From an uncultured Opitutales bacterium (lineage in GTDB: Bacteria; Verrucomicrobiota; Verrucomicrobiia; Opitutales; Intestinicryptomonadaceae), in NCBI GenBank assembly GCA_900548185.1, contig URJJ01000025.1:1-41718 (forward strand): a stretch of 41,718 nucleotides of DNA. The letters are read 5' to 3'. The translations under genes were made by a program, and so were the position numbers. Positions 32,843-41,356 of the stretch are shown in pieces; position 1 is the first letter of the stretch; every line of letters starts with the position of its first letter. The notes below the pieces were generated by a model, which ran no database searches, was not told the origin of the DNA, and saw nothing but the letters and a program-made list of their open reading frames with translations.

Positions 32843-34021
32843 ATGAGGGATTTTGAATTTTTTGCCCCGACCAGGGTGGTGTTCGGCCGCGGCGCGGAGC
32901 TGAAGGTGGGCGGGCTCATTCGCGAGCGCGGGTGCGGCAGGGCGCTGATACATTTCGGGAGCCGGAGGGTCGCCGATTCGGGGCTTTTGGGGCGCGTCGA
33001 AAAGTCCTTGAAAGATGCCGGCGTGGATTTTGTGAGCCTGGGCGGCGTTGTTCCTAACCCGAGGCTCTCCAAGGTGCGCGAGGGCATAGCCCTCGGGCGC
33101 GAAGCCGGGGCCGACTTCATCCTGGCAGTCGGGGGCGGAAGCGTCATAGACTCCTCGAAAGCCATAGCCTACGGCCTTGCCAACGACTGCGACGTGTGGG
33201 ACTTCTATTCCGGAAAGGCCAGGCCCCGGGCATGCCTGCCCGTCGGCGCGGTGCTCACGATAGCGGCCGCGGGCAGCGAGATGAGCGAGTCGAGCGTAAT
33301 CACAAACGAGGAGGGCTGGCTCAAGCGCGGGTGCAGCAGCGACCTTTCAAGGTGCGCGTTTGCCGCGATGAACCCGGAGCTCACCCTGTCCCTTCCCGTT
33401 TACCAGACGATGTGCGGGTGCGCGGACATTATAATGCACACGCTTGAGCGCTACTTTGTAAGGGGAGGGAATTCCGAACTTCTGGACTCGTTTGCGGAGG
33501 GCCTCGTCCGCACTGTCATGCGCGCCGCGCGCACCCTCTGCGCTGTGCCCGGCGACTATTGCGCCCGCGCCGAAGTCATGTGGGCCGGGGCGATGTCCCA
33601 CAACGGCGTGACCGGCGACCGCTTCATCGGGGACTGGGCCTGCCACCAGCTTGAGCACGAACTAAGCGGCATGTTCGACGTCCCGCACGGCGCGGGGCTC
33701 GCGGCCGTATGGGGCTCCTGGGCGCGCCATGTGTGTCCCGCAGACCCCGCCCGCTTCGCAAAGTTTGCCGTAAACGCCATGGGGTGCGCCTGCGACTTCC
33801 GCTCGGCGGAAAAAACCGCGATGGAGGGAATATCCGCAATGGAGGGCTTTTTCGAGTCCGTGGGGCTTCCGACTTCGATTTCAAAGCTGGGCCTGAAGCT
33901 ATCGGACGCCGACATAGCCAGGCTCGCTCGCAAGTGCAGCTTCGAGGGCACGCGGACGGTGGGGCGGTTCATGCCGCTTGACGAGGCGGCCATGCGCGCC
34001 GTCTATGCGGGGGCGAGGTAG
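32843..34021 (+). CDS. Iron-containing (group III) alcohol dehydrogenase, YqhD/butanol dehydrogenase type
   Basis: The 392-residue enzyme reduces aldehydes to alcohols with NAD(P)H, serving fermentation or aldehyde detoxification. The nucleotide-binding GGGSVIDSSKA is at 97-107. The metal ligands are Asp195 and His199 (CADIIMH), His268 (CHQLEHE) and His282 (PHGAG), each exactly one residue from the corresponding E. coli YqhD positions. GGGS favours the YqhD/NADPH branch. It is followed by the pyruvate formate-lyase genes on the same strand after a 295-bp gap that holds a separate leader, so it is probably a separate transcript. Confidence 0.94.
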   Translation: MRDFEFFAPTRVVFGRGAELKVGGLIRERGCGRALIHFGSRRVADSGLLGRVEKSLKDAGVDFVSLGGVVPNPRLSKVREGIALGREAGADFILAVGGGSVIDSSKAIAYGLANDCDVWDFYSGKARPRACLPVGAVLTIAAAGSEMSESSVITNEEGWLKRGCSSDLSRCAFAAMNPELTLSLPVYQTMCGCADIIMHTLERYFVRGGNSELLDSFAEGLVRTVMRAARTLCAVPGDYCARAEVMWAGAMSHNGVTGDRFIGDWACHQLEHELSGMFDVPHGAGLAAVWGSWARHVCPADPARFAKFAVNAMGCACDFRSAEKTAMEGISAMEGFFESVGLPTSISKLGLKLSDADIARLARKCSFEGTRTVGRFMPLDEAAMRAVYAGAR

Positions 34022-34247
34022 CCGTTTCGGCCGCCGCTTTCCGCTTCCCGGGCCGGGCTCCTGCGCGGCGTGGGGTTTTGCTGTCTCCGGGGCGCGCCTC
34101 CTAAGCCCCTCCGCCTGCCTTGCGGGCGGTTTTTGCATAAATTTAACATTTGCCGTTTTTTATTTAACATGCTGGAAGGCATTGGTTTGGGCAGGGAAAT
34201 CCAGCCGCCCGCATTAAGGTCTGGGGCGGCGAATACGATAATCGTTT

Positions 34248-34292
34248 ACAAAAAAAATCTTTCCCATAGCGTCTGTGGGAATTGTTTTTTTT
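34248..34292 (+). terminator. Long hairpin/T-tract in the pflB leader (terminator or attenuator)
   Basis: TTCCCATAG (34261-34269) and CTGTGGGAA (34273-34281) form a nine-pair stem with one U-G pair and a CGT loop, followed by TTG and eight T residues (34285-34292). The A-rich 34250-34258 can pair with that T tract to lengthen the stem. It ends only 24 bp before the pflB ATG and after a possible -10 GATAAT (34237-34242), so it could be an attenuator, a 5' mRNA-stabilising hairpin, or a terminator for upstream transcripts. Confidence 0.7.
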
Positions 34293-34316
34293 CAAAAACC
34301 GAACCTCATTTTGAAA

Positions 34317-36566
34317 ATGGCTGCAAAATCGGAAACCCAAAGGGCCTGGGACGGATTCGTGCCGGGAAAATGGACTGGCGAAGTCGATGTCGTTGACTTT
34401 GTAAGGCTCAACTACGCCCCCTACGAGGGCGACGCTTCCTTCCTGGAGGGGCCGACGCCGCGCACGCGCGAGCTGTGGGCGGAAGTGATGGGCCTTATGA
34501 AGGCTGAAATTGAAAACGGCGGCCTGCTTGCAGCCGACGTTTCGACGCCATCTGGAATCGACACCCACGCGGCCGGATATATCGACCGGTCAAGGGAGCT
34601 GATTGTGGGGCTCCAGACCGACGCGCCCCTCAAGCGCGCCATAATGCCCGCCGGCGGCTACCGCATGGTGCACGCCTCCTGCGAAGCCTACGGCCTCGAA
34701 GAAGACGCGAAGGTCAGGGAGATTTTCACAAAGCACCGCAAGACGCACAACGAGGCCGTGTTTCAGGCCTACACCCCCGAAATCCTCGCGGCCCGCAAGA
34801 GCGCAATCATAACCGGCCTGCCCGACGCCTACGGCCGTGGCCGCATAATAGGCGACTACCGGCGCCTGGCCCTCTACGGCCTTGACTTCCTCATAGCCGA
34901 CAAAAAGGCCCAGAAGGCGTCTTCCGACCATTCCGCAATGGATTCGGACACGATACGCGAGCGCGAGGAGCTGTCCGAACAGATTCTCGCGCTGGAGGCA
35001 GTCGGGCGCATGGCGGCCTCTTACGGGTTTGACGTTTCAAGGCCGGCCGAGAATTTCAGGGAGGCGGTGCAGTGGACCTACTTCGCCTACCTCGCCGCGA
35101 TAAAGGACCAAAACGGCGCCGCGATGTCCCTCGGGCGCGTGAGCACCTTCCTCGACGTCTATGCGGAGCGCGACCTTGCACGCGGCCTGATTTCGGAGTC
35201 CGAGGCGCAGGAGATAATGGACCACTTTGTGATGAAGCTGCGCATGGTGCGCTTCCTGCGCACGCCCGAATACAACGACCTTTTCAGCGGCGACCCCGTG
35301 TGGGTCACCGAGTCCGTGGGCGGCATGGGCTCCGACGGGCGCACGCTCGTCACCAAAAATTCGTTCAGGATGCTCCACACCCTGTCGAACCTCGGCCCCG
35401 CGCCCGAGCCGAACCTCACCGTGCTCTGGTCCGTCGGCCTGCCGGACGGCTTCAAGGATTTCTGCGCGCGCACGTCGATTGCGACCTCCGCCGTGCAGTA
35501 TGAAAACGACGACCTCATGCGCCCGCTTTTCGGCGACGACTATGGCATCGCCTGCTGCGTATCCCCCATGATAATCGGCAAAGAGATGCAGTTCTTCGGC
35601 GCCCGGGCAAACCTCGCAAAGGCCCTGCTTTACGCCATAAACGGCGGCGTGGACGAGAGGACGTTCGCGAAGGTGGTGGAGGGGCTGGAGCCCGTCAGGT
35701 CGGAAGTGCTGGAGTATTCGGAGGTCTTTGCCAGGTTCGACGCCATGATGGACTGGCTCGCCCGCACCTATGTGAGCGCCCTCAACATAATACACTTCAT
35801 GCACGACAAGTACTACTACGAAAAGGCTCAGCTCGCCTTTATGGACAAGGACGTCGTGCGCAAGCTCGGCTGCGGCATCGCGGGCTTTTCCGTGGTGGTC
35901 GATTCGCTTTCTGCCATAAAGTACGCCCGCGTCCGCCCCGTGCGCAACGCGGACGGGATAGCCGTCGGCTTCGACATCGAGGGGGACTTCCCGAAATACG
36001 GGAATAACGACGACCGCGTGGACGAGATAGCCACGGACCTCGTCAAGCGGTTCATGGACAAGATACGCAGGCTTCCCGCCTACCGCGGCGCGGTTCCCAC
36101 CCAGTCAATCCTTACCATCACCTCCAACGTGGTTTACGGAAAAAAGACGGGCGACACCCCCGACGGCCGCAAGGCCGGGGTCCCGTTCGCGCCGGGCGCA
36201 AACCCATTCCACGGCCGCGACGAGCGCGGCGCGCTGGCGTCGCTTTGCTCCGTGGCAAAGCTCCCGTTCGAGCACGCAAAGGACGGCATTTCAAACACCT
36301 TCTCCATACTGCCGGATTCTCTCGGCAAGTCAGAGGGCGAGCGCGTGGCGAACCTGCGCGGCCTCCTCGACGGGTACATGTCGAAGCTCGGCCAGCATCT
36401 GAACGTGAACGTCCTCGACCGCTCCGTGCTGCTTGACGCCATGGAGCATCCCGAAAACTACCCGCAGCTCACCATCCGCGTGTCGGGCTACGCCGTGAAT
36501 TTCGTAAAACTCACGCGCCAGCAGCAGATGGACGTAGTCTCCAGAACATTCCACGAGAGCTTCTAG
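34317..36566 (+). CDS. pflB: Pyruvate formate-lyase (formate C-acetyltransferase)
   Basis: PflB splits pyruvate with CoA into acetyl-CoA and formate, the central step of mixed-acid fermentation; it works only without oxygen. The 749-residue glycyl-radical enzyme has the catalytic cysteine pair Cys413-Cys414 (IACCVSPM) and the radical glycine Gly724 in RVSGYAVNF, close to E. coli Cys418/Cys419 and Gly734. Length is normal (E. coli 760). I chose the ATG at 34317; a start at 34275 would lie inside the leader hairpin. The activating enzyme gene follows after 12 bp. Confidence 0.97.
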   Translation: MAAKSETQRAWDGFVPGKWTGEVDVVDFVRLNYAPYEGDASFLEGPTPRTRELWAEVMGLMKAEIENGGLLAADVSTPSGIDTHAAGYIDRSRELIVGLQTDAPLKRAIMPAGGYRMVHASCEAYGLEEDAKVREIFTKHRKTHNEAVFQAYTPEILAARKSAIITGLPDAYGRGRIIGDYRRLALYGLDFLIADKKAQKASSDHSAMDSDTIREREELSEQILALEAVGRMAASYGFDVSRPAENFREAVQWTYFAYLAAIKDQNGAAMSLGRVSTFLDVYAERDLARGLISESEAQEIMDHFVMKLRMVRFLRTPEYNDLFSGDPVWVTESVGGMGSDGRTLVTKNSFRMLHTLSNLGPAPEPNLTVLWSVGLPDGFKDFCARTSIATSAVQYENDDLMRPLFGDDYGIACCVSPMIIGKEMQFFGARANLAKALLYAINGGVDERTFAKVVEGLEPVRSEVLEYSEVFARFDAMMDWLARTYVSALNIIHFMHDKYYYEKAQLAFMDKDVVRKLGCGIAGFSVVVDSLSAIKYARVRPVRNADGIAVGFDIEGDFPKYGNNDDRVDEIATDLVKRFMDKIRRLPAYRGAVPTQSILTITSNVVYGKKTGDTPDGRKAGVPFAPGANPFHGRDERGALASLCSVAKLPFEHAKDGISNTFSILPDSLGKSEGERVANLRGLLDGYMSKLGQHLNVNVLDRSVLLDAMEHPENYPQLTIRVSGYAVNFVKLTRQQQMDVVSRTFHESF

Positions 36567-36578
36567 GGCCGGCGGGCC

Positions 36579-37322
36579 ATGCCAGTAAAAGGCAGAATCC
36601 ATTCGGTTGAAACCGCCGGGGCGCTCGACGGCCCCGGGATGCGCTATGTGCTTTTTATGAGCGGCTGCCCGTTTAGGTGCAAGTTCTGCCACAACCCCGA
36701 CACATGGGCGTCGGGGTGCGCGCACGAAAAATCGGCCGGGGAGGTGCTGGAAGACGTCTTGAAGTACGAGCCGTTTTTCAAGTACACCGGCGGCGGCGTG
36801 ACGGCGTCGGGCGGGGAGCCGACCCTCCAGGCGGAGTTTCTCCTGGAGCTTTTTAAGATGCTGAAAGGCCGCGGAATCCACACCGCTCTCGACACGTGCG
36901 GGCATTGCGCCCTCTCGCGGGATGTCCGGGAGCTTCTGGATTTTACCGACCTTGTCATGCTCGACATAAAGCACCTCGACCCGGTTTTGCACGGGGAGCT
37001 CACCGGGCGGGACAACTCACTTGTAATGGCCTTTCTCGGCCTACTTGAGCGCATGGGCAAGCGCACCTGGATACGCGCCGTGCTGGTGCCCGGCCTGACG
37101 GATTCGGCGGGGTATGCCGCACGCCTTGCGGAGTTTGTCTCCGGATTCAGGTGCGTTGAAAAAACCGAAATCCTGCCGTACCACGACATGGGGCGCGCCA
37201 AGTGGGAGGCGATGGGCATGCGCTACCCGATGGGGGGCGCAAAACCCGTCTCCCGCGCCGCTGCGGAGGCTTTCAGGGCGGAGTTTGAAAGGCTGGGGCT
37301 AAACACCTCGCTCCAGGGCTAG
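36579..37322 (+). CDS. pflA: Pyruvate formate-lyase activating enzyme
   Basis: PflA is the radical SAM enzyme that makes the glycyl radical on PflB. The 247-residue protein has the motif CPFRCKFC with Cys30, Cys34 and Cys37, nearly the same positions as in E. coli PflA (246 residues). Downstream regions include GGGVTASGGEP for SAM binding, ALDTCGHC, DLVMLDIKHLD and ILPYHDMGRAKWE. It is cotranscribed with pflB. Confidence 0.97.
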   Translation: MPVKGRIHSVETAGALDGPGMRYVLFMSGCPFRCKFCHNPDTWASGCAHEKSAGEVLEDVLKYEPFFKYTGGGVTASGGEPTLQAEFLLELFKMLKGRGIHTALDTCGHCALSRDVRELLDFTDLVMLDIKHLDPVLHGELTGRDNSLVMAFLGLLERMGKRTWIRAVLVPGLTDSAGYAARLAEFVSGFRCVEKTEILPYHDMGRAKWEAMGMRYPMGGAKPVSRAAAEAFRAEFERLGLNTSLQG

Positions 37323-37542
37323 CCGCCCCCTGCGCATGGGAGTTTTTTGCGCGTAATCCACTGTGGCGCGGCCTGCGGGGAGCGTTTGCGGGGAGGCGGC
37401 GTTTTTCCGATGCGCCCGGGCGGAAATTGTTTTGCAAATGCGTCCCTTTTCCCCTGTCATGGCGGAAAATCGGGATAGGCGCCCGAGCCGGCCCGCATTT
37501 TGGCGTTTCGCCTGCGCGCTGCGCTTTGGAAGGACAACTCTT

Positions 37543-38136
37543 ATGGCTTTGGGAAAAATAAGGAACGTTTGCGTTTACTGCGGCTCCGCCGCCGGGGACG
37601 ACCCGGCCTACGCGCGCGCCGCCAGGGAAATGGGGATTGAAATCGCAAGGAGGGGCATGGGCCTCGTCTACGGCGGCGGCAGCGTCGGGCTCATGGGGAT
37701 TGTCGCCGACTCCGCCCTTGAGGCCGGCGGGCGCGTGGTGGGCGTCATACCCCGCCAGTTTGTGAGGGAAGTGGTGCATACGGGGCTCACGGAGCTGGTA
37801 AGGGTGGACTCTATGGGCGAGCGCAAGCGCGTGATGCTTGAAATGGGCGACGCATTTATCGCCCTCCCCGGGGGTTACGGCACTTTCGACGAGATAACGG
37901 AGGCCATCGTCCTCTTGCAGTTGGGAGCCATGTCGTCGCCTTGCGGCTTTTTGGATACGCTCGGTTTTTACCGCAAATTTTTCGACTTTCTGGACCATGC
38001 CGAGCGCGGGGGCTTCATCTCGAAAATACACCGGGATATGGCGCTGGTCGCCGGCGAGCCGGCTGGGCTTTTGGACATGCTGGAAGCCTACGAGCGCCCG
38101 GACGAGCCCCTGTGGTGGGACGAGGGCCTGGCTTAG
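37543..38136 (+). CDS. LOG-family nucleotide phosphoribohydrolase
   Basis: The 197-residue Rossmann-like protein belongs to the LOG family, which cleaves nucleoside 5'-monophosphates (in plants and some microbes, cytokinin ribotides) to base and ribose phosphate. The family signatures are VYCGSAAG (11-18), GLVYGGGSVGLMG (40-52), SMGERKRVM (90-98) and PGGYGTFDE (109-117). In bacteria the usual role is probably purine nucleotide salvage. The ATG at 37543 has AAGGA ahead; 60 more open codons upstream are rejected because the fold begins at NVCVYCGS. It ends with its own terminator. Confidence 0.93.
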   Translation: MALGKIRNVCVYCGSAAGDDPAYARAAREMGIEIARRGMGLVYGGGSVGLMGIVADSALEAGGRVVGVIPRQFVREVVHTGLTELVRVDSMGERKRVMLEMGDAFIALPGGYGTFDEITEAIVLLQLGAMSSPCGFLDTLGFYRKFFDFLDHAERGGFISKIHRDMALVAGEPAGLLDMLEAYERPDEPLWWDEGLA

Positions 38137-38140
38137 CGCA

Positions 38141-38165
38141 GGCGGGCGCCCGCGCCTTTTTTTTT
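38141..38165 (+). terminator. Terminator of the LOG-family gene
   Basis: The GC palindrome GCGGGCGCCCGC lies directly before GCC and nine T residues (38157-38165), 5 bp after the stop codon. The stem is compact, with a bulge if extended. Confidence 0.75.
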
Positions 38166-38337
38166 GGGGAGGCTCTTCAGGTTTCCGCAGGGCGGGGCGG
38201 ATTTTTTAATGGAATTTGCCTTTGCCGCCCCGGGGTTGCGGCGTCCCATTGCTTTTTGCGTTGCCTTTGGCGGGGGAGCGGTTTGAATCCGTTTCAAGTC
38301 GCGCCCGATTTCCGGGCGTGCTGCAAAGGAGTGGATT

Positions 38338-39570
38338 GTGTCGCTTTCAAGGAGGGATTTTCTCAAGTCGGCGTGCGCTGTCGGGGCCGCCATGCTGTCC
38401 GGGGCCTCGGCAGCGGGGGGCGGGCGTCGCGCAGGCGGCGTTCCGGACTCCTTCAGGCCCTTCAAATCGGGGTACGTCCCTCCCGCCTTTTCGGACTTTA
38501 TAGGCTGTTCGCACGTCGCGGGCAGGTACCGGCTTTCGGACGCCCCGTTTCTGGAGGAGGGATGCCGCAGGCTCGCCCGGATGGGCTTTAAAAACGTGAA
38601 GCTCTGGGCGGATTCCCCGGAAACCTCGTATCCCTCCGGCGCGCCGTGGAACCTCGGCGAATTCCCGTCGTACAGGGATGTGGTGTCGCACCCGCGCTTC
38701 CGGTCGGCTCTCGGTGAGCCATTTGAAACCGTCGCGCTGGAGCTGGGTTTCGCCCGCTCCCCACGCGGCTTCGGGGGCGACTTCGCCAGATTTTCCGAAG
38801 CCGACTGTGAGGAGGAGGCGCGGCAGTCGGAGGGGCTGGCCTCCTACCTGCTGCGCGAATACGCGGATAGAGAAATCACGTTCATCCTCCAGAACTGGGA
38901 GGGGGACTGGCTGCTGCGGCGCACCTTCGACCCCTCGTGGGAATCCTCCCCGCCTCCGGATTTGGACCTGCGGGCAAAGGGGATGGCCCGGTGGCTTTCC
39001 GCCAGGCAGGCCGGGGTTGACACGGCCCGCGCGTCCGTTCCCGGCTCGAAATGTTCCGTATTCCATGCCGTCGAGGCAAACCGGGTGCTGTGCGCGGATT
39101 CGGGCGTGCCGTGCGTGGCGTCCCACGTGCTTCCGGAAGTCGAATGCGACATGGTTTCATGGTCGGCCTACGACGGCATGGCGGCCGAAAAAAAGAGCGC
39201 CGCAGCCACTGCCGGGGGCGTCGCGCGGGGCATTGAAATTCTGCGCAAAAACTGCCGCGCGCGCCTGCGCGACGGCGGGGGGAATCCGTATGTTTATATC
39301 GGCGAATTCGGCCTGCCTGAAAACGAGCGCGCCTTTCCGAGGGAGGTCCTGCGCGAAATATATGACGGCTTCTTTGCCGCGTGCTTTTTTCTGGGCCTGC
39401 CCAAGGCGTTTTACTGGCAGCTCTACTGCAACGAGGCGGCTGCGGATGCGTCAGTTCTGATGCGCCCCGGCGACGCGTGCAGGGGCTTTTGGCTCGTGCG
39501 CCCCGACGGCTCGCCGGGGGAAGCCGCCCGCATGTTTGCCGAAATCGCGTCCGGGCGGCGCGGCGCGTGA
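38338..39570 (+). CDS. Tat-exported protein resembling a clan GH-A glycoside hydrolase
   Basis: The 410-residue protein begins with a twin-arginine signal (LSRRDFLKSACAVGAAML, 3-20) and a GTG start with AAAGGAG 6 bp ahead. The body reads like a TIM-barrel glycosidase: KNVKLWADSPETSY (86-99), FILQNWEGDWLL (182-193), VFHAVEANRVL (241-251), DMVSWSAYDGM (271-281), VYIGEFGLPENE (319-330) and FYWQLYCNE (358-366). Glu188 and Glu323 sit where a clan GH-A acid/base and nucleophile would be. The family (GH5/GH39-like or new) cannot be fixed by eye, and Tat export of a cofactor-free glycosidase is itself unusual. It is a single gene with no operon partner. Confidence 0.7.
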   Translation: MSLSRRDFLKSACAVGAAMLSGASAAGGGRRAGGVPDSFRPFKSGYVPPAFSDFIGCSHVAGRYRLSDAPFLEEGCRRLARMGFKNVKLWADSPETSYPSGAPWNLGEFPSYRDVVSHPRFRSALGEPFETVALELGFARSPRGFGGDFARFSEADCEEEARQSEGLASYLLREYADREITFILQNWEGDWLLRRTFDPSWESSPPPDLDLRAKGMARWLSARQAGVDTARASVPGSKCSVFHAVEANRVLCADSGVPCVASHVLPEVECDMVSWSAYDGMAAEKKSAAATAGGVARGIEILRKNCRARLRDGGGNPYVYIGEFGLPENERAFPREVLREIYDGFFAACFFLGLPKAFYWQLYCNEAAADASVLMRPGDACRGFWLVRPDGSPGEAARMFAEIASGRRGA

Positions 39571-40080
39571 GGCCCTTATGGATTCGTGCGCCCGCCATGT
39601 GCGCTCGGCTGGCGTCTGCTCGGCCTTTCGCGCCATGTTCCGCGTGCCGGGATTCGGGGGGATGCGCGCCCGCGCTTTTAAATGCGGGCCGGGGCGTCCG
39701 GCGGCCTTTTATCGGGGATATGTCAGTTAAAACAACGGGAGGGTTTCAATGCAAAATCCTCTTTTATTTTGGAAAACCCGCCGCAGCCTTTGCGGAACGG
39801 GAATCATCCGGTTGCCGTTTTTTCCGGGCTTTATAAGTCGGGCGCGCCCTTTGGTCCGCTTTTTTGTGCGCGGGCCCCTGTGGCGATTTGGGGGGAGTGC
39901 GGCGGGCGGACGCCTTTCAGGGAGGGACTCTGTGCTGCGCATCGTATGCGCATTTTTTTTCGCGGATTCCTGGCGTGCGGTGGGCGCATTTATCCGGCGC
40001 GGGGAACGGCGCTCCCGTGGCCGCCCGTCCTGCGGCTTCTCAAATCCGATTCAGCGGCGGCAATGCGGGATTTTTTATAA
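39571..40080. other. Intergenic region without a supported gene
   Basis: About 510 bp. An open frame at 39749-40099 (plus, 116 codons) has GGGAGG 6 bp ahead of its ATG. Its product is arginine- and phenylalanine-rich, matches nothing known to me and has weak codon bias compared with neighbours. I treat it as unproven. No terminator for the upstream gene is evident. Confidence 0.4.
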
Positions 40081-40108
40081 AAATGAAAATAATTCTTGAT
40101 TTCATCTG

Positions 40109-40134
40109 AATAATGGCATACTAGTACCACTATT
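40109..40134 (+). promoter_or_regulatory. Candidate Rrf2-type operator upstream of the rrf2-rubrerythrin operon
   Basis: AATAATGG (40109-40116) and CCACTATT (40127-40134) are inverted copies with one mismatch, 10 bp apart. The layout ATA...TAT around a 26-bp site resembles IscR-class sites. An inner TACTAGTA (40119-40126) overlaps it. A TTGATT (40096-40101) followed 17 bp later by TACTAG could be the promoter covered by the site. The site ends 15 bp before the regulator ATG. Confidence 0.5.
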
Positions 40135-40149
40135 CTATTAAGCGAAACC

Positions 40150-40575
40150 ATGCCGTCCCGCCTGCTCAACATATCGGAGGCCTCCCTCATCGCCCTGCAC
40201 GCCATGCGCCACATCGCCGACGCGGGCGAGCCGGTTTCGTGCGCCCGCATCGCGGAGGCCACCCGCGCTTCGCGCAGCCACCTTTCAAAAGTGCTGCGCA
40301 AGCTCGTAGTGGAGGGGAGGCTGTCCGTGTGCCGAGGCCCCCGGGGGGGCTTCTACCTCACCCCGGAGCAGGGGCGCCAGACTTTCATGGACGTGTTTGA
40401 AATTTTCGAGGGCCCGTGCAGGGCCTCCGCGTGCGCCATGTCGAAAGGGCCGTGCGGCAGGGGGGACTGCATATTCGGGGGCCTCCTATCCGAGATAAAC
40501 GGGCGCTTTGAACGCTATTTCAAGTCAACCAGAATATCAAAACCCAAAAACAAAGCAAGGAATAGACAGATATGA
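40150..40575 (+). CDS. Rrf2-family transcriptional regulator with cysteine cluster
   Basis: The 141-residue protein has an Rrf2 winged helix (1-75: IALHAMRHIADAG, RASRSHLSKVLRKL, GRLSVCRGPRGGFYL). A cysteine cluster Cys90-x4-Cys95-x6-Cys102-x4-Cys107 lies where IscR/NsrR hold their Fe-S cluster. It therefore probably senses oxygen, iron or nitrosative stress through an Fe-S cluster, although the spacing differs from IscR (C-x5-C-x5-C). Its last codons overlap the start of the rubrerythrin gene (ATGA), so the two are translationally coupled. It probably represses its own operon from the upstream dyad. Confidence 0.92.
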   Translation: MPSRLLNISEASLIALHAMRHIADAGEPVSCARIAEATRASRSHLSKVLRKLVVEGRLSVCRGPRGGFYLTPEQGRQTFMDVFEIFEGPCRASACAMSKGPCGRGDCIFGGLLSEINGRFERYFKSTRISKPKNKARNRQI

Positions 40576-41123
40576 AAAAAACAGTATGCTCCGTGTGCGG
40601 CTATGTATTTGAAGGCGACGACATTCCCGACGTCTGCCCGCAGTGCAAGGCGCCCAAGTCCAAGTTTGTAGTGCGCGAACAGTCGGAGGGCCTCGTGTGG
40701 GCCGACGAGCACCGCATAGGCGTTGCCAAGGACCTCGACCCCGAAATCGTAGAGGGTCTCCGCGCCAATTTTACCGGCGAATGCACGGAAGTCGGGATGT
40801 ACCTTGCCATGAGCAGGCAGGCCGACCGCGAGGGATACCCCGAAGTCGCGGAAGCCTACAAGAGGATAGCCTTTGAGGAGGCGGAACACGCGGCCAAGTT
40901 TGCCGAGCTTCTGGGCGAAGTGGTCGTCCCCTGCACCAAGACAAACCTTGAGATGCGCGTCGCCGCAGAGCACGGCGCCACGGAGGGCAAGCTGATGATT
41001 GCAAAGAAGGCAAAGCAGCTCGGCTATGACGCCGTCCATGACACGGTCCATGAAATGTGCAAGGACGAGGCCCGCCACGGCTCCGCATTCCAGGGCCTTT
41101 TGAACAGGTATTTCAAGAAATAA
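40572..41123 (+). CDS. Reverse rubrerythrin (N-terminal rubredoxin domain)
   Basis: This non-haem di-iron peroxidase reduces hydrogen peroxide (and often oxygen) to water in anaerobes. The order is reversed from classical rubrerythrin. The rubredoxin-like domain comes first (Cys6, Cys9, Cys22, Cys25 binding one iron). The ferritin-like four-helix domain follows (about 45-183), with Glu70, Glu103/His106 (EEAEH) and Glu166/His169 (DEARH) as di-iron ligands. The 183-residue length is typical of reverse rubrerythrins. The start overlaps the rrf2 stop, which links peroxide defence directly to the Fe-S regulator. A strong terminator follows. Confidence 0.95.
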   Translation: MKKTVCSVCGYVFEGDDIPDVCPQCKAPKSKFVVREQSEGLVWADEHRIGVAKDLDPEIVEGLRANFTGECTEVGMYLAMSRQADREGYPEVAEAYKRIAFEEAEHAAKFAELLGEVVVPCTKTNLEMRVAAEHGATEGKLMIAKKAKQLGYDAVHDTVHEMCKDEARHGSAFQGLLNRYFKK

Positions 41124-41138
41124 ATTGCTATGCGACGG

Positions 41139-41176
41139 GGCCCCGTCCGGAACTTTCCGGAGGGGCCTTTTTTTTT
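41139..41176 (+). terminator. Terminator of the rrf2-rubrerythrin operon
   Basis: GGCCCC (41139-41144) pairs with GGGGCC (41162-41167), and TCCGG (41146-41150) with CCGGA (41157-41161), with one bulged G and a 6-nt loop. Nine T residues follow (41168-41176). Confidence 0.94.
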
Positions 41177-41302
41177 GTGGAATTGCAGTTTCCCATCCCG
41201 GCGTGCTCTGGTCTGCGGCTGCGGAAATCTTTTTGCTGGATTTTTTTTGGGGGGCGGTTTTGCGCATAAAAAATGCCGCTTCGGGGGGCTTTACACGGGA
41301 TG

Positions 41303-41323
41303 TATAATATGCGGTATTGCAAT
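41303..41323 (+). promoter_or_regulatory. Candidate -10 with adjacent palindrome before the last gene
   Basis: TATAAT (41303-41308) is followed by the perfect 10-bp palindrome TATTGCAATA (41314-41323), flanked by CGG and CCG-type bases. The palindrome covers the expected transcription start and might be a repressor site. No good -35 is evident. Confidence 0.4.
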
Positions 41324-41356
41324 ATGCCGAAAGGCTGTCAGTCCGATAGATAAGAG

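Noticed and set aside
39749..40099. 116-codon open frame with a good-looking Shine-Dalgarno before its ATG
   Set aside because: Arg/Phe-rich, no motif, atypical codon use compared with neighbours, and it runs into the AT-rich promoter region of rrf2. Kept only as unproven within the intergenic entry.
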